DNA of 64,000 bases. Origin: Saccharum officinarum. Lineage: Eukaryota > Streptophyta > Magnoliopsida > Poales > Poaceae. The translations under genes and the position numbers were made by a program. The stretch is taken from NCBI GenBank assembly GCA_020631735.1, contig CM036168.1, forward strand, positions 98,312,932-98,376,931, written 5' to 3'. This document shows, piece after piece, positions 54,856 through 64,000 of this stretch (within the stretch, counting starts at the first letter, position 1; each line of letters opens with the position of its first letter). A model generated the notes under the pieces. The model did no database searches and was not told the DNA's origin. It worked only from the letters and a program-made list of their open reading frames with translations.

Positions 54856-54935
54856 GTGTTGTCATTAATTACCGAAACCAAACCTTGGGCCTAGATGCTT
54901 TCAATCTCCCCCTTTTTGGTGATTGATGACAACAC
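54856..54935 (-). promoter_or_regulatory. Element C polypurine tract and LTR junction inside a potential hairpin
   Basis: Polypurine tract (plus strand TCTCCCCCTTTTTGG, 54905-54919) next to LTR end 54903. Arms 54856-54873 and 54918-54935 are inverted copies over 18 bases with two mismatches. Same arrangement as B1 at 8545-8605. Confidence 0.6.
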
Positions 54936-55348
54936 TAAGTTTCAATGGATTAGAGTGAAGGTTTTCAAGCATGCTTGGTTCACATAAGCAAAATACAATA
55001 AGCACAAGGGGTTAGGAATTGCTTATGTGCCCCAAGCCAAAAGAGTGTACTTCATAAGATAAGACAAAAAGCGTTAGTACACATAAGGATAGCTCATAAG
55101 TAATCGGAGTAAGGCACGGAAGCACAACCTTAGAGCTATAGCTAAAACGGTGACAAATATTAATCACTGAGACGAATAACACATTAAGATTTAAGGTTTA
55201 CGACTCGACGACAATGTCACACGAATGCAATGCTGAAAATAAACAAGATATGCATGAAGAAGCACACGAAAAAAACGAAAACCCACTAACAAACTCCCCC
55301 TGAAACTACTCTCTCTCCCCCTTTGGCATCAAGCGCCAAAAAACTAAT
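54936..55348 (-). other. Element C 3' untranslated stretch
   Basis: AT-rich, 410 bp, between the extra ORF and the polypurine tract. It includes further CT-rich runs near 55296-55322 (CTCCCCCTG, CTCTCTCCCCC). No gene. Confidence 0.5.
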
Positions 55349-57814
55349 CTAATCTGACGGGGGGACAGACGGAGTCGTGTCGGGTGCCGAGGTGCGCGGA
55401 GTGATCACAAAGTGAAGCGAATCCTCGGAGTCTGAGCTATCTGGCTGACCCTCTGAAGAAGCACGTGGCTGTGGAGCGGTCTGGGTCTGAGCAGGAACAG
55501 GCACTGACTGTGTAGCAACAAGTGGATCTGTCTGAGTAACCTGAGCCTGAAGTGCGCCAGTAGCTGGGGGATCTGTCGAGGCAACTGAAGAAGGGATGGT
55601 CTCAGTAGTCCCGGTCCCTGTCACTGGTGGAACGACTGCCTCGGAAGCTGACAACCCTGACGAAGTGTGAAACGTAGTCGTATGCGAGGGTGTCGGCTGA
55701 CCAGTCAACTCGCTGTAGGTGGCACTGTAATCACCAAGAGGTGTGCCTGTCAGAAGATGCGGGCGAGGCTGGTCTGACGATGTAAACCCCGTATGTATAG
55801 GAGTGAAGCTCGGGGACTGAAAAGACTGGGGAACCTGCTGCTGTGGAGATGTAAACTGAAAGCTCGGCTGTCCCTGACTCGACGGACCACTGGAATGCAA
55901 AGCCTGAGTCATGACAGAAGCTGGCGGAGGAACCCCAACTGTGATAAGATGGCGCAGGAGATCCATGTACTGCTGCTGACTCTGTCGCTGCATCTCAACC
56001 TGCTGCCTCTGGATCTCAAGCTGCTGTCTCTGAAACTCGTCCTGACGAGCCTGAATCTGTGCTAGTGCTGCAGCTGTATCCTGTGCCTGGCGCTGTATCT
56101 GCTGCTGCTGCTGCTCCTGAGCCTGGGTCAACCTCTCAAGGATAGCCACCATGGCTGGGTCTGAGCGGGAGGCTGAGCCAGATCCACCGGCCTCGTGGTC
56201 GTGAGACCGAGGAGACCGGTACCTGGGGATGGGCTGATAGTCTTCATCAGTGCTGTCTGAAGTGACATCCTCAGGTATCCCAGCAGGCTGAGTGTCAAGG
56301 TCTGCGAGCTCTGCCTCGGCAAGCTCGTCCACTGTAGCGTCCTGCTCAGCTACTGTCTCAGGAACCTCTGGGCGCTCACGCTGTCCTGGTGCTGGAGCCT
56401 GCTCTCTAGTGATAGAAGCCCAAAGCTGTCGAATATCATAATCAGGGAATGATGTAGTGGTGTTGGCAATCTCTGCCCTGATCTCTGGTGGCATCTGGAT
56501 AGCTGATCTGATGATGAAACAAATCCAGTGGGCATAGGGAAGCTGACGGTTGCCCTTGAAGCCCTCAGCAATGGTGTCCTCCATCTCACTCAGGATAAGA
56601 TCCCAGATATCAAACTGTCGCTGTGTCATGAGGTGGTGAACAACCCAAAGCTGCATCCTCGTCAGTCCCTCTCTGTAGCCAAGTCTAGGAAGTAGAGTGC
56701 GTCTGAGAATGGCATCCAAGACTCTGGCAAGTGGCGTCAGGCTAGCAGGAGTACGACGTGACCCTTCGCCAAAAGGCTCGCGAAAGCAGGGTCGAACCAG
56801 GTCGGTGGGTGGCACTGAACCGCCGTGAGGGCGTCTGGGAGGTGGAGTCTGACCATAGCACAACTGATGGATCCTTGTGTCAGAAGCTGGTAGTCTGAGA
56901 ATCTCTCGAGCTCTGGAGCTGTACAATCTGTGATCGCGGCCTCTGAAAGCAAAGTGTATGAACTCATGGGCAGGATCAATCCAAAGAGAAGCATAGAACT
57001 CCCTGACCCATGTGCCGCAGTAAGCACCTGTCCGTCCAAGAAGATCTGATAAGCCAGGCAGATAGAACAGGTGCGGACGGAGCTGCTCTCCCACAACATC
57101 AACCAATGCCTCTAGTCGACATACCCTCTGAGGTCTGAAAGCAATGCCACTGTCAACTAGGGCCCTGTAGAAGTCCTCCTGAAGTGGGGTATAGAAACCC
57201 TCTGAAGCACTGGCATCTCTGACAGGTGGAAACCATCGGCTGACCTCCACAAACCTCAAGCTCTTCACCTGACGTGAAGAAGCACCCCTCAGGTCTAAGT
57301 GCACAACCGGGGGTGACCCTCTAACTCTGGGAGGAGGTCGTGCACCACGACGCGGGCCCTCTGGCCTAGGTGTCACCTGAGTACGAGCACGTGTGGAGCG
57401 ACGACGTGGTGGAGACTGAGCTGCCTGCTCCTCTATATCCTCAGTGGCCTGTGGAGCCTCAGTAGCCTGGGTAGCCTCAGTGTCCTGTGTAGCCTCTGTC
57501 TGCTCTGTGGGTGGATCCACTGACATCTGCTCTGAAGGTGCTGTAGCCTCGGTGTCCTCAGTGGCCTCAGTGCCGAGCTGTCGACCTTCAAGATGAAAGC
57601 GACGCTCGCCTATGTGTAACCCACTGCGTCTGCCACCTCTCTCTGCCTGCTCTGCGGCGTCTGCCACGGCCTGAGCAACCTCTGCATCTGAAAGTGTCCT
57701 CCTCTTCTTCCTGGCTGCAATCTTGATGCGCTTACCGCGCGCAATCTCATCACGACGGGGAGGACTGTTGTCCCCGTCACCAGGAGCTCCTCCGGCGTTC
57801 TTGCAACGCACCAT
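55349..57814 (-). CDS. Element C extra ORF in env position, 821 residues, function unknown
   Basis: An intact frame from ATG 57814; the frame extends 15 codons further upstream only without an ATG. N-terminus is basic (KRIKIAARKKRR, a possible nuclear signal). Next comes a low-complexity ATEDTEAT-type repeat and a proline/arginine-rich part. A conserved globular region at about 165-440 (LRFVEVSRWFPP ... FYLPGLSDLLGRTG ... FHFAFRGRDHRLY-like, LPYAHWICFIIRSAI) resembles a domain annotated in databases as putative plant transposon protein. A Q-rich coiled coil follows at about 555-620 (QEQQQQQIQRQAQD ... QRQQLEIQRQQVEMQ). The tail is serine/threonine/proline-rich. I see no convincing membrane-spanning segment, so the name env-like refers to position only. 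Being free of stops while neighbouring pol is broken suggests either recent insertion with errors confined to pol or maintained coding. Confidence 0.8.
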   Translation of the reverse strand: MVRCKNAGGAPGDGDNSPPRRDEIARGKRIKIAARKKRRTLSDAEVAQAVADAAEQAERGGRRSGLHIGERRFHLEGRQLGTEATEDTEATAPSEQMSVDPPTEQTEATQDTEATQATEAPQATEDIEEQAAQSPPRRRSTRARTQVTPRPEGPRRGARPPPRVRGSPPVVHLDLRGASSRQVKSLRFVEVSRWFPPVRDASASEGFYTPLQEDFYRALVDSGIAFRPQRVCRLEALVDVVGEQLRPHLFYLPGLSDLLGRTGAYCGTWVREFYASLWIDPAHEFIHFAFRGRDHRLYSSRAREILRLPASDTRIHQLCYGQTPPPRRPHGGSVPPTDLVRPCFREPFGEGSRRTPASLTPLARVLDAILRRTLLPRLGYREGLTRMQLWVVHHLMTQRQFDIWDLILSEMEDTIAEGFKGNRQLPYAHWICFIIRSAIQMPPEIRAEIANTTTSFPDYDIRQLWASITREQAPAPGQRERPEVPETVAEQDATVDELAEAELADLDTQPAGIPEDVTSDSTDEDYQPIPRYRSPRSHDHEAGGSGSASRSDPAMVAILERLTQAQEQQQQQIQRQAQDTAAALAQIQARQDEFQRQQLEIQRQQVEMQRQSQQQYMDLLRHLITVGVPPPASVMTQALHSSGPSSQGQPSFQFTSPQQQVPQSFQSPSFTPIHTGFTSSDQPRPHLLTGTPLGDYSATYSELTGQPTPSHTTTFHTSSGLSASEAVVPPVTGTGTTETIPSSVASTDPPATGALQAQVTQTDPLVATQSVPVPAQTQTAPQPRASSEGQPDSSDSEDSLHFVITPRTSAPDTTPSVPPSD

Positions 57815-58594
57815 GCTGACTGACTGCCTGAGAACCTCTGTGAGATGATGAACTGACACTCGAGAGCCTTGGCCTCAATCCGTATCCGCAGGCTTGGCCT
57901 CGGATTAAGCAAACAGATCTGACCCGGCACACCGACTGACTCGCTGCACGTATGGAATAGAGAGATATACAATAAGCATATATATATCTAAAGATACGAA
58001 ACCCTAGATAGCAAGCACGTGAGATACGAAGTGAAACGACGCTAAGCTACCTCGGATCGACGAGACGACGGTGAAGGGACGAGATGATCTAGTTCGCGAG
58101 AACTCCCGAGATCGGCGATCGAGCACTGAAACGACCAAACTAGATAGCAATGAAAGGTTATGGTCAACGGCAAGCCCTAACGAGAGAATTGAAAGGACTT
58201 GAATCGAAAACGGAATCGAGACGAGCCGTTACCTCGACAAGCCCTAGGGTTGAAAGAAACCCTAAGCTAGGGTTTAGGGGTAAACCCTAGGTTCAAAACT
58301 CGGCCGAAGGATGGGAACGAGGTGCCCGGGCGCACGAGGGAGTAGATGTGGTGCTGGAGGAGACCACAGCTGGTTGGCACACCGGCGGCGAGGTGGACAG
58401 CGGCGGTTATTGGCGGCGCACGGTGGTGGCGCGGGCGCGGGCTTGCGAGCAGAGAACGAGCTGGGCGCGGCGCGGCAGTGAGAGAGAGCGGCAAGGCTCG
58501 CCGGAGAGCGAAGGCGCGGCGCGTGGAGGCTCACCGGCGGCGAGGAAGAAGCGCGGGAGCGGCGGAAGAAGCAAAAACGGACAAGACGGAACGG
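57815..58594 (-). other. Leader between internal TATA box and extra ORF
   Basis: About 780 bp, GC-rich near the TATA box (58270-58560) and more AT-rich toward the ORF. On the minus strand a donor-like CGAGGTAGCTTAG lies near 58050, so a leader intron is possible. Open frames across 58270-58630 are low-complexity. Confidence 0.4.
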
Positions 58595-58601
58595 TTTTAT
58601 A
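58595..58601 (-). promoter_or_regulatory. Internal TATA box upstream of the extra ORF
   Basis: TATAAAA on the minus strand within CCTTATAAAACCG. It lies 27 bases downstream (minus direction) of the internal palindrome cluster and about 780 bases before ATG 57814. The arrangement copies that in the LTR promoter of the same element. Confidence 0.55.
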
Positions 58602-58628
58602 AGGGCGAGATCCGCTCGATTCGGTAGC

Positions 58629-58952
58629 ACCGGACGCGGTGGTGAAAATCACCGGACGCGGTGGTGCAGCGTCCGGTGACACTCCAGTAAGCGCCTGGAG
58701 TCACCGGGCGCGTCCGGTGTGGACAGACCGGACGCGGTCAGAGTCCGAAGGCTGAGTGCTCGGGAATTCATCGCGGAGCACCGGACGCGGTGGTGGTAGC
58801 AGGGACCGGACGCGGTGGTGGTCAGAGGCGCGTCCGGTGCAGCGTCCGGTGCCTAGATCTGGACTTTGTCTTCTGGAAAACCGGACGCGCTGGTGGACGC
58901 CGGGACCGGACGCGGTGGTGCAGCAACACTGCGTCCGGTGCAGCGTCCGGTC
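58629..58952. repeat. Internal CACCGGACGCGGTGGTG motif cluster in element C
   Basis: At least ten copies of CCGGACGCG or its complement within 325 bp, many as CACCGGACGCGGTGGTG and GCGTCCGGTGCAGCGTCCGG. It lies between pol and the extra ORF, not in an LTR. I know these clusters as LTR features, so the internal position is noteworthy. Confidence 0.8.
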
Positions 58953-59445
58953 GCTGTTTTTCGCCATTCTTCGTTCCGAACTGCGACGCGACTTCTCCCA
59001 ATCAAGTTCCAATTCAAAGAGACTCAAATAAACACCAATTGGAACCTGATATGAGTGACCTCACTCAAACCCTCAAATTTTTCAAAATAGTTTGCCTTAG
59101 GCTAGTATAATTTTTACGAAAATAGGCAATAAACACCCAAGGAGCAACGTATGGCCATGCAATAGAGTTTTTGGACCTTTAGGAGCGTCAAATGCTCTCT
59201 CTATTCATGGACGAACACAGAGGTTGCTCAAAGCTAAACCGAAAAGAAACGACAAACAAACAACCATGCATATGCAATGCAATACAAGAAAGTAAAGCTA
59301 GGTTGCTTGTCAAGTTTGATCCACGGTTAGGCTTCTTCACTCCTCCAAAGGAGGGTTATCGTAACCGTGTTAGCCAAGCCCTAAATGCATTGCGATAAGG
59401 TAAACATGACATATGATACAATGCAATGCAAGGGACAACACGCGC
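58953..59445 (-). other. Spacer between Pol stop and internal motif cluster
   Basis: AT-rich, 490 bp, no gene recognised. Confidence 0.45.
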
Positions 59446-62400
59446 TCATTTTTTAAAGTTACTTGAATCAAGCACATTAAGTTCACTTCTTAGCCTACAA
59501 AAGGTAGCCTCGTCCAAAGGTTTAGTGAAGATATCCGCTAATTGATTTTCACTTCGTACACCTTCTAGTGATATGTCATTTTTAGCAATGTGATCTCTTA
59601 GAAAGTGATGGCGGATATCAATGTGCTTGGTGCGAGAGTGTTGTACCGGATTATTAGCAATTTTAACGGCACTTTCATTGTCACATAAAAGTGGCACCTT
59701 TTCAAGAACAACTCCATAGTCTAGGAGGGTTTGTTTCATATATAAGATTTGTGCACAACAAGCCCCCGCGGCAATGTATTCCGCCTCGGCGGTGGACAAA
59801 GCCACACTATTTTGCTTTTTAGATGACCAAGATACTAGTGATCTCCCAAGCAAATGGCACCCTCCGGATGTGCTTTTTCTATCAATTTTGCAACCGGCAT
59901 AATCCGAATCGGAATAGCCAACTAGTTGGAATCTAGCTCCTTTGGGATACCATAAACCAATACTTGGGGTGTGCTTAAGATATCTTAGGATTCTTTTTAC
60001 GGCACTTAAGTGAGGTTCTTTAGGGCACGCTTGAAAGCGAGCACACATGCACACACTAAACATGATATCGGGCCTAGATGCGGTAAGGTACAACAAGCTA
60101 CCAATCATAGAACGGTAGAGAGTTTGATCGACCGGTTTACCTCCCTCATCTAGGTCGAGATGTCCATTTGATGGCATTGGGGTCTTGATTGGCTTGCATT
60201 CTTCCATCTTGAATCTTTTGAGAAGATCCTTGGTATACTTTTCTTGAGAGATGAAAATCCCTTCTCTCATTTGCTTGACTTGAAAACCAAGGAAGAATGT
60301 GAGCTCACCAATCATTGACATCTCGAACTCCTTCGACATCAATTCACCAAATTCCTTGCAATAATCTTCATTTGTTGACCCGAAGATGATATCATCAACA
60401 TATACTTGACAAATGAAGATCTCCCCATTAAGCTTCTTGGTGAATAGTGTGTGTCGACCTTCCCAATGGTGAAGCCCTTCTCAATGAGGAAGTCCCGGAG
60501 GCGCTCATACCACGCTCTAGGGGCTTGCTTGAGCCCATATAGCGCCTTAGACAACCTATAAACATGATTAGGATATCTAGGTCTTCAAACCCGGGAGGTT
60601 GATTGACATAGACTAGTTCATTAATAAAGCCATTTAAGAATGCACTTTTCACATCCATTTGATATAGTCTCATATCATGGTGTGATGCATATGCAAGAAG
60701 ATACGATGGCTTCAAGTCTTGCAACGGGTGCAAAGGTCTCTCCAAAATCAAGGCCTTCAACTTGAGAGAACCCCTTTGCTACTAGTCTTGCCTTGTTCCT
60801 CACTACTATGCCTTGGTCATCTTGCTTGTTTCGAAACACCCACTTGTTCCAATGACTCTTGCACCTTTAGGATGCTCTTCAAGTGTCCAAACTTGGTTGC
60901 GGGTGAAGTTGTTCAATTCTTCATGCATGGCATTCACCCAATCCGGATCTTGAAGAGCTTCTTCTACATTCTTAGGTTCAACACAAGAGACAAAAGAGTG
61001 ATGTTCAACGAAAGAAGCTAGCTTTTGAGATCGAGTCATTACTCCCTTTGTAGGACTCCCTATGATTAGTTCTTGTGGATGAGCTTGAAGTAGAGGTGAG
61101 TTCCTTCTATCAACCACTTGAGGAGGTGGATGGGAGCATCAACATCTTGTGCTTGTGCCTCGGCTTGTTCATGAGAGACATAAGTATCTTCATTTTCAAC
61201 TCTCTCATTCTTGTCATCATCTTGAGGCACACGTGATGAAGATGGTGGATCAATGATTTGCACATCGTCTTCATCATCTTTTGGCTTGATGTCTCCCACC
61301 GGCATGTTCTTCATGGCCTCCCTCAAGGTTCATCACCTACATCATCACAATTCTCAATTGCTCCTTGGGAGCCGTTAGATTCATCAAATTCCACATCATA
61401 TGTTTCTTCAACCAAACCGGTGGCATGGTTAAATACTCTATATGCTTTGGACTTTGATGAGTAACCAACAAGAAAACCAATATCACAACGTCTTTGAAAC
61501 TTCCCTAGGTGTGACGCTTCTTGTAGATGTAGCATTTGCAACCAAACACCCGGAAGAATGAGACGTCCGGCTTCTTCCCATTAAGCAACTCATAGGGGGT
61601 CTTGCCAAGAAACTTTTGGAGGAAGAGGCGATTTGAAGCATAGCATGCGTGTTGATTGCCTCGGCCCAAAACTTCTCCGGAGTGTTGTACTCATCTAGCA
61701 TTGTTCTTGCAAGGGTGATCAAAGTCCGGTTCTTTCTCTCAACTACACCATTTTGTTGAGGAGTGTAGGTTGAAGAAACTTCATGCTTGATTCCAATTTC
61801 ATCACAATAAGCTTCAATGTTGTGTTGTCAAACTCTTTCCCATTGTCACTTCTAATCTTCTTTATCTTGACTTCGAATTCATTTTGAGCTCTCTTTGCAA
61901 ACTTCTTGAAGCAACTTGCTACTTCGGATTTGTCATGAAGGAAGAAGGTCCATGTATACCTTGAGTAGTCATCCACTATCACAAGACAATAGAGATTACC
62001 ACCCAAGCTCTTGTATGTTGTAGGCCCAAACAAATCCATATGAAGAAGTTCTAGCACTCTTGAGGTTGACATGAAAGCCTTGTTGGATGAGTGTTTGCAA
62101 CTTGTTTGCCCGCTTGACATGCACTACAAGGTTTGTCCTTTTCAAACTTCACATCCTTCAATCCTCTTACTAGTTCTTTCTTCAATAGCTTGTTGAGAGT
62201 GCTCATTCCAACATGTGCAAGCCTCCTATGCCAAAGCCAACCAAGTGAGGTCTTGGTGAACAAACATGTCATCAAATTTGCATCTTCGGAGGTGAAGTCA
62301 ACAAGATAAAGATTGTTGTATCTAAAGCCTTTGAATATCACTTGCTTGTCATCTATCTTTGAAACTTCAACTTCATTTGGTGTGAACAAGCATTGGAAGC

Positions 62401-62659
62401 CAAGGTCACAAAGTTGCCCAACGGATAACAAGTTGAAACTCAATGAAGCAACATAGAGCACATTTGAGAGTGAGTGATCATTTGATATTGCAATCTTGCC
62501 TATACCCTTGACTTTGCTCTTTGAATTATCTCCAAATGTGATCTTCTCTTGACATATCCCATTCTCTTCAATGGAGGTGAACATACGAGGATCACCGGTC
62601 ATATGTTGAGTGCAACCACTATCAATAACCCAATGAGATCCACCGGTCTTGTAGTTCAC
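59446..62659 (-). pseudogene. pol: Element C Pol (protease, integrase, RT, RNase H), frameshifted
   Basis: Starts near 62620 with protease DSGCTQHMTG, then integrase zinc region (HRRLAHVGMSTL ... CSACQAGKQ), HMDLFGPTTY and SDNGKEF of the integrase core, RT with [10 protein letters not shown] and [16 protein letters not shown], and RNase H with GYSDSDYAG, STAEAEY, DNESAV and ADIFTKPL, ending normally at 59446. The last 298 residues are intact. Upstream of about 60345 the frame changes at least eight times by single-base losses, for example near 60345-60470, 60560-60760, 61130, 61330, 61510, 61640, 61820 and 62090. This may reflect sequence error near the gap rather than true mutation. Confidence 0.88.
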
Positions 62660-63935
62660 CTACACACAAGAGATCAAGCTTTTCGTTTAGGACCCAAACT
62701 TGAGAGGGCCCTTGACTTTCTCAACTAGTGACTTGGCAACCCATATTTTCTTTGGCCTATTCTTGTTTTGGGACCCAAAAACATGACTTTCATCTTTCCA
62801 TTTGAATCTTTTCTTAGCATGTAATGAGCATTGAATGCAAAGGGTCTAGCATGCTTGGGCAAGGTTGTGGTGGTGGAGTTTTGCATTCATGAGCAAAGTG
62901 ACCTTCTTGACCACACTCAACACATCTCTTTGGCTTGGGCTTTGATTTGCTTTGTTGTTGAGCTTTTGCTTTCTTCTCTTGATTTGCCAAGTATCCAATA
63001 CCACTTCTATCCATCTTCATTACGGTGTTCATGAGGAGCTCACTTTGCAAATATGGCCTCTTGTGAACTTGCTTAGGCCGGTCTTGAGATGCTCTTCTTG
63101 CTTGAGCTTCTTGTTTTCTTCAATAAGTGACTCATTTGTTGGTTGCTTCTCAAGAGCCATCAAACCTTTAAGCTTCTTGTTCTCATTTGCAAGCTTCTCA
63201 TTCTCACACTTGAGCTTGCATAATCATCATGTTGCATGACTCAACCACACTCTGCCTTGCTACTAGAACCTTGCTCAATGCTTTCAATGATCAAATCATC
63301 ACATGATGTAGCTATATCACACTTAACAACATTGTTAGTAGCATCATGTGTCTCAAGAGCAAGTTCATTAGCAACCACAAGACTATCATAGTCAATTTTT
63401 AATGTGGTGTACTTGTCTTTTAGAGAGCTATGTCTAGTGATGAGCTCATCATGCTTCCTCTCAAGTTTATCATGTTGATCTTTAAGCTCTTTATTAGAGG
63501 TTTGAGCTCTTTGAAGTGGAAGACATAACTTCATTTGATCTCTAAGCTCACCACTAGTCTTTTGTGCATTTTCAAGCTTAGATGAGAGTGATTCATTTTC
63601 TTCTTGAAATCATCATTTTCACTTCTTGTCCTTCTTATGATTTAGGGTATTTGTTTACAATTTTACAATTCATCATAAGAAGGTGCATCATATCATCATC
63701 ACTATCACTATCATCATCATCATCACTATCATGGTTTTGTACCTTTCGTTCACCCTTGGCCATAAGGCATAGGAGTAGTGGACGATGATGGTGAAGAAGG
63801 CGGTGAAGGTGTGGTGAAGATGTCGGTGAAGATGATGGCCCCATCACAATGCGCGACCTTCTCTTTCTCATCATCGCTCTCATCTTCGGAGGAGTCACAA
63901 GATATTCAATGTCGGTGAGCCAATCACCAACAAAT
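62660..63935 (-). pseudogene. gag: Element C Gag fragments, start lost in gap
   Basis: Short open pieces carry Gag features: one zinc knuckle, CVECGQEGHFAHEC (near 62900-62940), coiled-coil-like K/L/E-rich pieces (63241-63534) and an acidic D/S run near 63690-63730. Frames change repeatedly, and the N-terminal Gag domain and ATG are not visible. As in B1, gag precedes pol. Confidence 0.75.
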
Positions 63936-64000
63936 NNNNNNNNNNNNNNNNNNNNNNNNNNNNNNNNNNNNNNNNNNNNNNNNNNNNNNNNNNNNNNNNN
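63936..64000. other. Assembly gap, N run to window end
   Basis: 65 N to the end of the window; its true length is not visible. Confidence 0.99.

Larger units (their letters stand above)
53321..54903 (-). repeat. Element C 3' LTR
   Basis: 1583 bp, TGAAAGGATC at 53321 to GATGCTTTCA at 54903. TATA box 54030-54037 (minus TATAAATA). Related in layout to the A and B LTRs but clearly a different family in sequence. Confidence 0.88.
53321..63935 (-). mobile_element. Element C, Sirevirus with extra 3' ORF, 5' end in gap
   Basis: Minus-strand copia element of at least 10.6 kb. 3' LTR 53321-54903, polypurine tract, an 821-residue ORF in the env position, a GC-rich promoter-like stretch, pol (59446-62659, frameshifted) and part of gag up to the N run. 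The 5' LTR and PBS lie in or beyond the gap. An extra ORF between pol and the 3' LTR occurs in some Sireviruses. Confidence 0.9.

Noticed and set aside
57815..57859. Upstream extension of the element C extra ORF by 15 codons
   Set aside because: Begins with GTG, and the ATG at 57814 starts a more typical basic N-terminus.

Overview
The window is nuclear DNA of a grass, most likely a panicoid such as the sugarcane, Miscanthus or sorghum group. That placement is inferred from the grass-type Sireviruses, a Tat-lineage Ty3 element, grass MITE families and GC-rich first exons; no species marker was seen. About four fifths is retrotransposon. No tRNA, rRNA or CRISPR array was recognised. There are two runs of N (38205-38304 and from 63936 to the end), so this is a scaffold.

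Left part (1-18713): element A is a minus-strand Sirevirus-like Ty1/copia retrotransposon carrying only a gag gene with four zinc knuckles. Element B1 (6588-17025) is a nearly full-length minus-strand Sirevirus with two LTRs, gag, protease-integrase and RT-RNase H, broken by one stop and one frameshift. Old non-coding DNA (17026-18713) follows.

Genic island (18714-29698): MITE-like repeats surround the one clearly intact host gene, a four-exon BAG co-chaperone gene (ubiquitin-like plus BAG domain) at 22445-25406. After it lie a decayed ammonium transporter (AMT2/AMT3-type) pseudogene on the minus strand (26048-27791) and a small secreted cysteine-rich, defensin-like gene (28343-28716) whose intron acceptor looks mutated.

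Tat element (29699-38204): a plus-strand Ty3/gypsy element with 5' LTR (holding a 50-bp tandem array), gag, protease, RT, two RNase H domains and integrase. It is interrupted by several stops and frameshifts, and its 3' LTR is lost in the N gap.

Right part (38305-63935): after the gap comes B2, a second copy of B1 with its left flank. It carries many premature stops and a truncated 5' LTR. That LTR is joined at a 5-bp microhomology to an A-type LTR fragment. Then follow the same 89-bp flank, a solo B-type LTR at the same insertion site as B1, and the same right flank as B1. The locus is therefore present more than once, either as a real duplication or as separately assembled haplotypes. Element C, a third Sirevirus, is inserted in the second copy of the right flank. 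It carries an 821-residue extra (env-position) ORF between pol and the 3' LTR. That ORF is preceded by a promoter-like module which copies the layout of the element's own LTR promoter: a cluster of CCGGACGCG motifs followed by a TATA box.

The Sirevirus LTRs share a CpG-rich palindrome cluster just upstream of a TATA box, and B and C share a potential hairpin around the polypurine tract/LTR junction.
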